This document shows positions 12,046 to 23,094 of a stretch of 64,000 bases of DNA, one piece after another (within the stretch, counting starts at the first letter, position 1; the number at the start of each line of letters is the position of its first letter). The notes under the pieces were generated by a model. The model was not told the origin of the DNA. It saw nothing but the letters and a program-made list of their open reading frames with translations, and did not search any database. The position numbers and the translations under genes were made by a program. The stretch covers positions 7,346-71,345 of the forward strand of contig QANZ01016059.1 of NCBI GenBank assembly GCA_003254925.1. Direction: 5' to 3'. The DNA comes from Chamaecrista fasciculata (Eukaryota > Streptophyta > Magnoliopsida > Fabales > Fabaceae).

Positions 12046-13283
12046 ATATCTTTTTACTTAAAAAAACTAAATCACCTATCATTTTATTATTATTTTTTTG
12101 GTAAGATACCTATCATTTTAATTAATAATATGTTTCACAAAGAACACTATATATATTATTAAAATATTTATTATAAGGAGTTGTCATTTTGCAGTGTGAC
12201 TCCGATTATAAAATCCATATGTTTAAGTAGTTAAAATTCAATTTGTTAATAACATGTTGACAATAAGAAAATGTTTTCTTCTTTATTTTAAAAAAAATTG
12301 TGTTCTTCCGTGGAAAGTCAAAAACTATATTTTTCTTAATATTTTATTTTGATTCGTAATAATTAAAGGTTTTTAGTTTTTAGCATTTCGAACCCAACCC
12401 ACTAAATTTAATAGAACTTATGCTTCACTCAACCTAATCCAACTTGTCAACCCACACTATTTAGTGTTGTCTTTGTTTTTACTAAAACACTATGTATTAT
12501 ATATTGAGGTTCCACTTAATATATATAGTTCAACTCAAGAGTCTAATGTATAATATAGTTAAAGTTATAACATAAGATATTACCTAATTAAAAATGTTAA
12601 AATTTAGTTTGTTGTAATACATACTAATTTCAATTTTTAGCGTTAAATATATGACTTTCATAAGTTTTAACAATGCTATTGACTTATTTATTCACATGAC
12701 AATAATATCTAAATTCAAATTTTGAAGCATTGAAAGACAAAAAGGAAATGTTGAATGAAGTATATTTTTAACAAAAATAAAAATTGTTTGTAAATGAAAA
12801 TGGGAGAAGCCTGTCCAATCCAAGTATCCAACCCATTAATTATTCTTTGGTTTGGCCATCTAGGCTGATATGAGTTGAAATAATTTATTTTTTTCTAGAC
12901 CCAATTTACAGTTCCTTTCATTATTTCATCTTATTTAGTTGTTTTTCAATTAAATAAATCAAATTTTCACCCCTCAAATTTAGTGGTGGTTTTATAAAGA
13001 TATATTTATGGTTCAACCTTTTATGTATGAAAGATTTGTTTTAACACTATATCAACTCAGATCTGAATACCTCTGCCGAAAAACATTTAATTTATTATCA
13101 AATTTATTATGACATCTGAAGAAAATTATATTTATGACATGCAAGGAATATAATGATAAATTTTTGATTGACAACACCAAAATCGATAATAATTTTCGTC
13201 CTAGTGATATATTTGGTTTACCACATAGAATCAATTATGCTTTAATTTTTTCCTTAGTTCAACAATATCTATAGATTATTATT
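12046..13283. other. Intergenic AT-rich spacer, nothing recognised
   Basis: About 1.2 kb with no ORF of known family, no RNA gene and no clear repeat structure. Confidence 0.5.
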
Positions 13284-13292
13284 TATGTATTA

Positions 13293-13605
13293 GGAAAAAG
13301 TACCTTTTTTGTCCCAAATCTTTACACTAATTGTCAATTTCGTTCATAATATTTAACATTTTGGTCAATTTTATCATTTTCTCTTACTTTATCCAAATAT
13401 TAATGACCAAATATATGTGCAGTGATATGTAATGTAAAATTGATAAAAAAGAAACTCAAGTACTAACTCAAATTGAAAAGAAAGCGGTATGTCATTAATT
13501 TATTGAAAAAAGTTAGTCAAACGATAAAATTGATTAAAATATAAAATATTGGGAATAAAATTAATAATTGATGTAAAATTTGAAAGCAAAATTAATATTT
13601 TTATC
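13293..13605. mobile_element. Foldback MITE, family A copy 2 (degraded)
   Basis: A 313-bp relative of the element at 11027: it shares the left-end series (AAAAGTACC, TTTGTCCC, TTTACACTAATTGTCAATTTCG), a central block including ATATGTAATGTAAAATTGATA, and a complementary right arm. The flanks TATGTATTA (13284-13292) and TATGTATTT (13606-13614) form a 9-bp duplication with one mismatch, consistent with an older insertion. Confidence 0.72.
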
Positions 13606-13629
13606 TATGTATTTTTAAATTTAACCAAC

Positions 13630-13820
13630 AAAGGTTGGTCTAGTTGGTAAGAAATTAACTCATAAGTCATAACCCATAAGGTCGTGAGTTCGAATCCCGC
13701 TATAAATGTGAGGGTCTTGTGGTAGGCGATCTATAAATGTCTCTTTAAGCGCCTGGAGGCATGCCCTGACCTTAATGAGTCTCCGAGAGCCCATTCACCT
13801 AAATTTTTGTTTAAAAAAAA
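13630..13820 (+). mobile_element. tRNA-derived SINE
   Basis: An internal RNA polymerase III promoter is visible: box A TGGTCTAGTTGG at 13637-13648 and box B AGTTCGAATCC at 13687-13697, spaced about 50 bases as in tRNA-derived SINEs. No acceptor stem can be formed, so it is not a tRNA gene. A tRNA-unrelated body follows and the element runs into a T- and A-rich tail near 13805-13820. Target duplications are not clear. Confidence 0.68.
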
Positions 13821-14708
13821 TAATTTAAATTATCTAAATGATTGTAAATATTATTTATCTTTTCTATAATAGAAATGATACAAAAAGCCCTGGGAGAGAG
13901 GGGCTATAGACATATGTTTTCTTTCATTTTACACGTTTTTTAATAAAAAGTAACCTATTTTTTTTTTTTTAAAAAAAGAACAAGAGAGAAGAGAGAAAAA
14001 GAGACAGGATTTGAATAGGCCAAATAATAGGGCTTTATTTATAATTTCCTTTCTATATTATAATTTGATTTAATATTTTTCAAAAATAAAAAAATAAAGA
14101 GAAAAAAGCTAACCCAATACGCCGTAAGCCGTTGAAAAATTTTCAACTCGAACCAACCTATATCACTCACCGGCCCAAACTCATAATTTTGTTTATTGAA
14201 ATACCGTTTCACAATTGTCCTAAAACATAATAATACGAATCTAATATAATATAATTGGCCAAAAAAAAAAAAGAATCTAATATAATATATAATAATCAAA
14301 CAATAAAATAGTAATAGTAATTCTATAAATACGAACAAGGTCAGAATTATGTGATTTGATACTAATCACTCAGCCATTTCTACGTTCTTTATCTTGGTGC
14401 CAAATAATAATCCTCTCCAATTGGATAAACCAGAGCTCGTCCTTCGATCTCCTTTCATGGTAACGAAGCTTTCAAGTTCCAATTTCACCTTTGAGCTGTA
14501 CTCAATCGAATTCCGATTCCTAGTCGTTGTTGTATCATTGGCACTTTCAGGTTAGATCTAGGGTTTCGGGTTCCCCTTTCGTCGTTATTCATCGGTCCCC
14601 GCCGGAGTGAATTCGGTCTCCGGTGCTGGGTCTGCGGATCTCACATTTTACGAGCAAATTGATAATCGTATCGATTTCTGAGATTTTCCGGAAACGTGGG
14701 TAAGAAAA
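13821..14708 (+). other. Spacer, then promoter and 5' leader of SYP32
   Basis: AT-rich spacer to about 14350, then a rise in GC content with CT-rich sequence typical of a plant 5' leader (about 14400-14708). The start codon lies in AAAATGCATG. No confident TATA box or leader intron is assigned. Confidence 0.45.
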
Positions 14709-17700
14709 ATGCATGTCAAATCGGCGCAATCATCGTTCCGGGATCGGACACAGGAATTCCAGAGTATTGCGGAGAGGTTAAAGAAGTCTGTGCCATCAGG
14801 ATCGGCGCCGAATGGACCAAGTAGTAGTTCAAGATCGGAGGAACAGCGATCTGCTGTCGCAATTCAGTCAGAGTTCAATAGGAGGGCTTCCAAGATTGGA
14901 TATGGGATACATCAGACGTCACAGAAACTTGCTAAGCTGGCTAAGTGTAAGTAATTGAATCAAGCTCTCAGAAAATGTTTACACTAAGCTGTTTTTACCT
15001 TTACGCATTTTTCTCTTCTCCATCGGTCATAGGCACACTAATTGGAAGGGAGCCTCGCATTTAATGTAAATTATTCTGAATTGATAAATAAATTATCATA
15101 TGTATTTTCAGACTAGTGTTTAAGCCTCATAATCTACTTCCCCATGTTATTATTCCCACTACAACGGGTAAAAGAAAAATAAAATAAGGGAATGAAAAAG
15201 AGGAGGAACGACCTTTTATAATTAGGGGAAGAATGTGGATTCGAATACTGTTTCACAGAAAGCGTGCAGTTGATGACCACTAGTTTTGCCTTCATTTTGA
15301 TGTGTAGTGGCAAAAAGGACTTCGGTTTTTGATGATCCCACCATGGAAATCCAAGAGCTTACAGCCGTTATTAAGCAAGATATCACTGCACTGAACTCTG
15401 CCGTTGTGGATCTTCAGCTACACAGTAACTCTAGAAATGAGAGCGGAAATATCTCCAGTGACACAACTAGTCATTCAACCACTGTTGTGGATGACCTTAA
15501 AACCCGATTAATGAGCGCTACAAAAGAGTTTAAAGAAGTTCTCACGATGCGAACAGAGGTGTGTTCACCCACTTAGGTGCATGTCCCAAAAAGTATTGTT
15601 GTATATTGTGTTGCTGCTTTTTTGGCAGTCACTTAGCCAAGTGTTTTCCCCGCATTTTTTATATTTTCTTTGATTGATGTAATCTTTATTGCTTTGTGAA
15701 GAACTTGAAAGTACATGAGAACAGAAGACAATTATTTTCTTCCACTGCTTCCAAGGATGCTGCAAATCCTTTCGTCCGTCAACGTCCCCTGGCTGCAAGG
15801 TCGGCAGCTAGTGCTTCCAATGCCCCAGCTCCCCCATGGGCTAGCGGATCACCATCTTCGTCTCAGTTGTTTCCCAAGTAAGTCATGCTTATGCCTTTAT
15901 TTATTTATAGTATCGTTTTTTCCTGATTGGTTGTAGTCAAGAATACGTTTGCTTTTTTCATGAAGGCTGTTCAGGTATGCATGATTTGATGTAATATCTA
16001 CATACCTTTTTCCCAAAGATAAATGAAACCAGCGGCTCTTGTTGACCCTGTCATTTCTGGCAGAATAAAAATAAATAACATGAAAGCATTTTTGTTTTGG
16101 TTTCGAAAAAAGTGTGTTGAAGTATATTTTAGAATCTTGGATTGCTGGATTACATCAGAAGATTCACAACTACTGTACGTCTGGACCATTGCTCCTTTCT
16201 ACTTGTTACTCATACTTGTTTGACATTGAGCTTTGGTTCTCTCTCTCCTGCAGTGTTGTTTCTGATATCTCAGATCTCTTTGTACAAATGCAGAAATTTA
16301 CAAGATTTCCTTTTTCTGAATTAGCTTTATTTAATTTACAGAGTGAAATTACTGGTATGGCTAAGGGTCATGATTCATGATTAGTGAGTTTTTTTTTTTT
16401 TAATGAAAATTAGTGTGTGTGTTTTTTTTTTAATTTATGAATGAATATTTTGAATGTGCTTCTAGTTGTGTTTTTTGCTGAACAATAAGTCAGTTTGGGT
16501 AGCATTAATTATGAAACGCTGGCTTTGTTCAACTTAAACCTTTTAAACCTTTGTGTTAATTGCATAGGAAGCAGGAGGATGGGGAGAGTCAACCATTACT
16601 GTCGCAGCAGCAACAACAACAGCAGCAAATGGTTCCATTGCAAGACACTTACATGCAAAGCAGAGCTGAAGCACTTCAGAATGTTGAATCCACTATTCAT
16701 GAATTGAGCAACATCTTTAATCAATTGGCGACGCTTGTTTCCCAACAAGGAGAGATTGCTATCAGGTTCTTATATGCCTCATTTGTGTGCTATGTAATTG
16801 CATGCTGATTGTTTCTTATCACATTGTATTCTGTTATGATATAGTATGATGTGCAATGCATGATACTATTAGTATTTCAGATCACGTGAGTCTTCAATTA
16901 TTATGCATTTCAAATGAGTTTAAGCCTATTAAATGAGTTTTGAGATAAGTTTAGGGATTAACTTAATAATCTTGTATTATGCATAGTTATAGCTGTATAT
17001 GTAAATCTCTGGGCATTCGATAAAGTATTGCTTAAGAATGACTTAAATTTTTACCTCATGCATATTGACTATTTGGTCGTATGCCTTGCTATTGGAACTT
17101 TGAATTGCTTGATTTCCAACTTACTGAGTGGGGCATTGGTAACCTATAAGTGGGGCTCTTTTAACTTCTAAGGTTGTTTTTGAAGAATTAATTATTGTTG
17201 CAATTCCAGGAGATTTAGATCATATGTATGTAATGCTTTAAAAATATAGGTAGTATTCACCAAACTGGACTGAACTTACCGTTGAACTGATCTAGTTCTA
17301 TAAATTGGATAATTTTGTTGTTGAACTGTGTTGGCTCTGGTCCTTTTTTTTTGGCCAAATGTTGGCTCTGGTCAATTGAGGCAGATTTCTTCATAATTAT
17401 TAAATTTATATTTTAGTTCACATATCTTAATTTTTTTTCTTATAGTTGTTCATTATTCAAAGGTATTATACTTTGTTTAATTTAAATTCTGTTTATTATT
17501 GTTTAATTAAAAATGATTGAGTGAATCGATGGTTTGGTGTTTGAATCAATTATCTTGTTTTCATACCTATTTAGCATCTGGTTTGGTTTCTACGGCTATG
17601 CTTTAGGATGACGTGTATGTGGATAGCTGATAATGGAAAAATTTAAAAACTTAAGTGAATAATTCTTTTAGTATGCTTTTGGAGGATATCTTGGGTTTTA

Positions 17701-18601
17701 AATATACATGGGATGTCTAATAATTCATACTGTGCTATAGTAAAAATACTGATTGGATGATTTTAGCTGGTGAAAAAGTAGAGCCAGGCATTGAAACCTT
17801 TGTTTCTAGAATCTCGTGCCATCGAGGCATCGAATGTAGTATAGGTCTTGAATCTGTTATATTTTGTGAAAATTACTTATATAACCTTAATACATGATTT
17901 TTTAATACTCAACATGTAATCCTTATAAACTATCACAAAAAGTAAAACGTCATCTGATTATCATGTGATGCCTTAAGCAAGTGGAAAATTTAGCAAGAGG
18001 ATGGAGACATAAGTTTCTGGATGGTAATTTTAACTACCAGTTCATATTTTCACTGATTAATTAGTTTAGATTTTAGAGGGAGTTCAAAGGATTCGTTTTG
18101 AAGTTTGTATGCCAAAGTTGATATTAGGCTATAGCTTAGGGTATATGTAGTTTCTCAAATTTTCTTTTTCTGAGGCGTTGACTGATTCTAGACTACTTTC
18201 TCCTATTTCCGGTAGATAGCAAGATTATAGCTTTTTTATATCATCTTCAATCCTTTATGGTGCGGGTAACTCCAGGAAGAGGGGAAATCCTATATTCATT
18301 TGAAATTTCGATATTTCATGTGAGAGTTACATACGCATACATCGATTGCTAGCCAGTCGAATGCAGTATTATTTGCATGGTCTTTTTTATATCTGGCAGT
18401 TGAATTTAGAGCGAGAGATTGATTAAGGTACTTGTTTACAGGATTGATGAGAACATGGATGATACGTTGGCAAACGTGGAGGGAGCACAGGGGCAATTGT
18501 TAAAATATCTGAACAGCATATCTTCTAACAGATGGCTGATGATCAAAATATTCTTTGTATTAATATTTTTTCTTATGGTTTTCCTATTTTTTGTGGCATA
18601 G
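14709..18601 (+). CDS. SYP32: Golgi Qa-SNARE, syntaxin 5 / SYP32 type, 340 aa
   Basis: Five exons, 14709-14946, 15308-15558, 15702-15877, 16568-16765 and 18442-18601, join in frame to 340 residues, close to the plant SYP32 length of about 347. The N-terminus carries the conserved SSFRDRTQEF motif of the syntaxin-5 group, followed by the SEFNRRASKIG segment and an Habc-like helical region. A glutamine-rich linker precedes VPLQDTYMQSRAEAL. The Qa-SNARE motif spans about residues 245-315 with the zero-layer glutamine in SQQGEIAIR, and a C-terminal membrane anchor (about 320-340) ends in FLFFVA. Known family role: ER-Golgi and intra-Golgi membrane fusion (yeast Sed5). Exon 4 to 5 is separated by a 1.7-kb intron with no evident insertion. 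SYP31 is the alternative paralogue; the sequence is closer to SYP32. Confidence 0.95.
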
Positions 18602-19208
18602 TCATCCGAAGGTCAAAAGTGAAAATGAAAATGAAAATGAAGACACAAGTGATGGCCTTCTTACTACTACTGGTGATATAAGTCTACCGTATTTCACTAT
18701 TACTTTTCTTGCGATATATAATATTCATCTCTGCAGAGGCACTCAGTAGTTAGCACTCGGTCTGTTAAATTTGATACTTGTATTGTATGTATCGATTATA
18801 CATGTAACAAGGTTACGAAGGATGAGAATTCCATATCATGCATTTATACGTTTGTCATGTTACATTCTCTGTTTTCGTTTTGTTAATCTTTTCGGCGTGC
18901 GAAAATTGTAAATTTCAGTTGTCTAAATCTGATTAGTTAATGCATCTCTCTCATTTAGTTTTGTGAAATTTTAAGTTTTTCAATCGTAAACAATATATTA
19001 TTTTACTTTTCTTTCAACACTCGAAATTGACAAACTCAAACACGAGTTACACGATACCATTCTGGTGTTAATGACTTTAATGTGTTATAATTCATGCACT
19101 TCATTGAAAAAAGAAAGAAGCATTATTAAATAGAAAAAAGAATAAAATAATAATTTAATCTTTAAAACTTTAAAATATATAATTTATTTTTTGAAATAAT
19201 TAAATAGT
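18602..19208 (+). other. 3'UTR of SYP32 and AT-rich spacer
   Basis: The first about 250-300 bases have the base composition of a 3'UTR; a poly(A) site is not assigned. The remainder is AT-rich with nothing recognised. Confidence 0.45.
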
Positions 19209-19213
19209 ATACT

Positions 19214-20097
19214 TGTTGATAATAGGCCCAATAATTAAATAGATCCAATAGCCAAGCGGCTTCAGGCCCAACAACAACCGAACCGCAAAAGGTTCAACTA
19301 AATCAAGGTGCCACGGTGTCCAAGGCGCCTTGGGAGCCTTTAGGTGTTTAGACGTTAAGAAACACAACGAAAGCAGCAAAACAAACATTCATGAGACTTA
19401 TATCAAGACAATCAATGCAAGAGGGTTCTTTGCCTAGAAAGGCACCTTGAAAGACAACAATCATCAAGGCGCCAAAAACCAAGAATAGACATGACGAAGA
19501 CAACAAAGAGAACATTCAGAAAACGGAGCACATGGCGCTAATAAATATACAAAATCACGCCCTCGTATTAGGCGCCCACACTCTCTAAAACACCTATCAC
19601 CAAGGTGCCACGGTGTCCAAGGCGCCTTGGGAGCCTTTAGGTGTTTAGACGCTAAGAAACACAACGAAAGTAGCAAAACAAACATTCATGAGACTTATAT
19701 CAAGACAATCAATGCAAGAGGGTTCTTTGCGCAAAAAGGCACCTTGAAAGACAACAATCATCAAGGCGCCAAAAATCAAGAATAGACATGACGAAGACAA
19801 CGAAGAGAACATTCAGAAAACGGAACACAGGGCACTAATAAATACATAAAATCACGCCCTCGGATTAGGCGCCCACACTCTCTAAAACACCTATCTCCGG
19901 CTTAATATAAAATAGGCAGGATTCCTCTCACACAAGGTAGGCTCACTACACTCACTTAGCCTATATTTCTCTAGTAAATCCAGATATCTGATTTTAGTAT
20001 CGGAGGTGAATTACATGGCCATCCCTGTTCTTCATTGACTTGCAGGTAACTTTCGTCCAAGAGTTGCCTCATCTAAATAAGATAATGACCCCCGACA
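19214..20097 (+). mobile_element. Probable solo LTR of an LTR retrotransposon
   Basis: The element begins TGTTGATAATAGG and ends CCCCCGACA, giving the short terminal TGTTG...CGACA typical of LTRs. Around 19898-19915 there is a TATA-like TTAATATAAAATAGG followed by CT-rich sequence, as in a U3/R boundary. No primer-binding site or second LTR is seen, so it is a solo LTR or fragment. Flanks ATACT (19209-19213) and ATAACT (20098-20103) are a near but imperfect target duplication. The U3 part holds a tandem repeat annotated separately. Confidence 0.6.
19304..19895. repeat. Two tandem copies of a ~297-bp unit inside the LTR
   Basis: Copy 1 (19304-19600) and copy 2 (19601-19895) both begin CAAGGTGCCACGGTGTCCAAG and are nearly identical, with scattered single-base differences (for example GACGTTAAG against GACGCTAAG). 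High similarity implies a recent duplication. The unit contains several copies of the palindrome GGCGCC/AAGGCGCC. Confidence 0.85.
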
Positions 20098-20394
20098 ATA
20101 ACTTAATTCATCACTTGTTAATTTTTTTTTAAAGAATAATGAGTATACTATTTTTTTAAAATTAATAAGTATATTATTTAATATTTTTAAAAACTAATAA
20201 ATATAATATTCAATTTTTTAAAAAAATTAACTTATATATTTTAATTTTTAACATTTTAAGGATCCATTAGAGGTCAGGAATTTACAATTTTACATCCACT
20301 GCCGACTGGGTTGATTTTAGTTTTTTTTTTTTTAATCCATCACACCTACGGGCTATGGCTATATAAAAGGCAAAAATCCTTCCGGCTTTCATCA
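20098..20394. other. AT-rich spacer, nothing recognised
   Basis: About 300 bases between the solo LTR and the foldback element; no gene or repeat structure assigned. Confidence 0.45.
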
Positions 20395-20973
20395 TATTAT
20401 CATGGTCCAAGTGTAAATTTAGTCCTGAAATCTTGTTTCTGGTCTCAAATTATTCTTATATTTTTTTTTTGTCTTGAATTTAGTCTTGTATTTTTACTCC
20501 AGGTCCCAAATTAGTTCTATATCTTTTTTTTGTCCTATTTTTGGTCCTATATGTTTTGAAAACCTCCTACCATTAGTTCTTCGTCCATTTTAAATTACAA
20601 TTTAGTCTTGAAAACTTCAAGTCCCTTTCACTTTAGTCCCTGACTATCAAAATGAAAGTGAAAGAGCATCCTTGAAGATTTTCAAACATTACATCTTGGT
20701 CCCTGATCCATGAATTCTTCATGAAATGGAATAGAAATGCAAAAACAATACAAATTAAAGCAAATGACAGAGGGTTAAAAACTGAAAACGCAAAAATTTT
20801 AAAACCCAACGGAAAATGCCCAAAACTCGTCGGAAAACGTACGAAAATCGTCGATAAACTTAAGAACTCATCCAAAAACCCAATCCTCACTGAAATCTTA
20901 TTCAAATAATCGCCCTCAAATACTTTAAGAAATGATTTTCGAAAATCCAAACTTTCTTCTATCACCTCCCTCC

Positions 20974-21590
20974 TAGGGATGACAATGGTTTAGGTTATTT
21001 AGGGTACCCGTCCATATCCGTCTGAAAAAATTATCCGGTATCCGACGGATACCGAATATCGGATAGGATACGGGTAGTGAAAATTAAATATTTTTCGGAT
21101 ATTGGGCGGATACGGATATTATCTTCGGATACCCTATATCCGTCCGAAATGAACGGATAGTTAGGATATCCGATACCCTATTATTTATTTAATTTTTATA
21201 TTTTACATTCAATTTAATATCTTCTATATAATTATTTAATTATATTTATATTTTTTTTTATATAATCATTTTTTACTTTATATTTAATTGTTTTATTTTA
21301 AAAAAGAAATTTAAAATATAAATAAATCATAATTTTATTTTTTTATTTTAGTTAGTGGTATTGGATATCGGGTATCCGGTATATCCAATTTATAAAATAG
21401 GATACCCTATCCTATATTTATACTTTTTTTTGGATATTTGGGTATTTCGGATACCAGATATCGAATAGGATACGGATACAGATATTAATTTATCGGATAC
21501 AAATAGGGTATGGATATTGGATAGAGTGAACGGATACGGATAGTGGCAAAACCATCGGATACAGATAGGGTACGGATATTGCCATCCCTA
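20974..21590. mobile_element. hAT-type MITE inserted at the tip of the foldback element
   Basis: A 617-bp element with terminal inverted repeats TAGGGATGACAAT and ATTGCCATCCCTA (one mismatch) and an exact 8-bp duplication CTCCCTCC (20966-20973 and 21591-21598). An 8-bp duplication with TAGGGATG ends is typical of hAT MITEs. The interior has many GGATAYGGATA and GGTATCCG-type words in both directions around an AT-rich core. Non-coding. Confidence 0.88.
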
Positions 21591-22097
21591 CTCCCTCCTC
21601 AAAAGTTTGGATTTCCGAAGATTCTTTCTTAAAGCATTTGAGGATGATTATTTGAGTAAGATTTCAATGAGGATTGAGGTTTTTGAATGAGTTCTTGAGT
21701 TTCTCTGCGATTTTCGTACATTTTTCAGCGAGTTTGGGGCATTTTCTGATGAATTTTAAATTTTCTGCGTTTTCAGTGGTCCCATTGTCAATTACTTTAA
21801 TTTGTGTTGTTTTTGCATTTCTATTCAATTTCATGAAGAATTCATAGATTATGAACTAAGATGTAAGGTTTGAAAATCTTCATAAATGTTTTTTCACTTT
21901 CACTTTGATAGTTAGGGACTAAAGTGAAAGGGACTTGAAGTTTTTAGGACTAAATTATAATTTAAAATGGACGAAGGACTAATAGTGAGAGGTTTTCAAA
22001 ACATATAGAACCAAAGTGAGACAAAAAAAAATATAGGAATAGGACTGATTTGAGACTTGGAGCAAAGATACAAAACCAAATTCAAGAAAAAAAAACA

Positions 22098-22527
22098 GGG
22101 TAAATTACACTTTGGTACCCTGTGGTTTGACCCTATTTCACTTTGGTACCCTGTGGTTTGAAACTTGACACTTTGGTACCCTGTGGTATTCTCCATTAAC
22201 ACTTTGGTACCCTTTGGAGCTATTTTGTAATTTTAACCATAACAAATTTTGCAAAAATTACATATTGACCCCAAAAAAATTTCAAAAAATTACAAATAGG
22301 TCCCTGGATACATATTATATAGGGACTAAAATGAAAAATTTAAAATTTTTTTGGGGTCAATATGTAATTTTTGTAAAATTTATTATGGTTAAAATTACAA
22401 AATAGCTCTAAAGGGTACCAAAGTGTTAATGGAGAATACCACAGGGTACCAAAGTGTCAAGTTTCAAACCACAGGGTACCAAAGTGAAATAGGGTCAAAC
22501 CACAGGGTACCAAAGTGTAATTTACCC
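22098..22527. mobile_element. 430-bp near-perfect palindromic MITE inserted in the foldback arm
   Basis: The left half and right half are almost exact reverse complements (about three mismatches over some 170 bases per arm), with a short unique loop near 22285-22345. Each arm has four spaced CACTTTGGTACCCT units. Ends are GGGTAAATTACAC and GTAATTTACCC. The 9-bp flanks AAAAAAACA and AAAAAAAAA are compatible with a target duplication but lie in a poly(A) stretch. Near-identity of the arms implies a young insertion, younger than the arm it interrupts. Confidence 0.82.
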
Positions 22528-22589
22528 AAAAAAAAAATATAAAATTGATTTGGGACCACCAAATTCGCACTTTAGCCTATTATCTTCAA

Positions 22590-23094
22590 TTTAAGTATTT
22601 AACCCTAGCTTTGAGAAACTAGAAGTCTCGCAGCAATTCATCGTCGCTCGTGTCTCACTCTTTTTCTCCTGTCTCCACCTTTCGAAGAGACGATTGAGCC
22701 ATAACTTCCGTCCCCAGCTTGTTCTGTTTATTCATCTGAAGCTTTTAATCGAAATTCTAAATCTGAATTTATCTATCGAGTTGCGAATATCAGATCTCTA
22801 AGAGCCTTTGATTTATTTATTATTAATAACAAATTGGCGTTAATTTTATTTTCCGACGCGAAGAAAACGCTTCAGATTTTTTATCCTGTATTACCATTCA
22901 AGATAAGTTTGATTGATCTTTCGTTCAGCGAAATACGTGACTGGGAATTTTTTCGATTTGAAACTACAACCCTCGAGGTTACCGCGATAAGTTTGAACTG
23001 GAGAGCTCCTATTTTTGATAATTACACGTTTCTCCTGCTAATATCTTCGTCAATACCTCGTCACTGTGCTTGTGCTTGATCTGGCCATAAAGAA
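22590..23094 (+). other. Promoter-proximal region and 5' leader of the lysine-rich protein gene
   Basis: A CT-rich leader starts around 22620 only about 40 bases after the foldback element. No leader intron is needed, since the sequence runs without an obvious splice site to the ATG at 23095. Confidence 0.45.

Larger units (their letters stand above)
20404..22577. mobile_element. Large Mutator-like foldback element with two further elements nested in it
   Basis: The left arm (20404-20965) and the right arm (21599-22097 plus 22528-22577) are inverted copies of about 550 bases. Matching landmarks: AAGTCCCTTTCACTTTAGTCC on the left against its complement near 21915-21940, and ATGTTTTGAAAACCTC near 20550 against its complement near 21990. 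Flanks TATTATCAT (20395-20403) and TATTATCTT (22578-22586) form a 9-bp duplication with one mismatch, pointing to Mutator-type insertion. The hairpin tip is interrupted by a hAT MITE (20974-21590) and the right arm by a second palindrome (22098-22527). No transposase is encoded. Confidence 0.8.

Noticed and set aside
11910-12104. Open frame of about 64 codons covering the 'n'
   Set aside because: It spans the probable assembly duplication and an ambiguous base, with low-complexity content.
13633-13705. Possible tRNA gene
   Set aside because: Box A and box B are present but no acceptor stem or anticodon arm can be formed; the sequence continues as a SINE body.
20633-20965. 110-codon minus-strand frame in the foldback arm
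   Set aside because: It lies wholly within a non-coding inverted-repeat arm, and the equivalent frame in the other arm is broken.
22098-22527. Spaced direct repeats resembling a CRISPR array
   Set aside because: The repeats are parts of an inverted-repeat MITE in a plant nuclear genome and are mirrored in the second arm.
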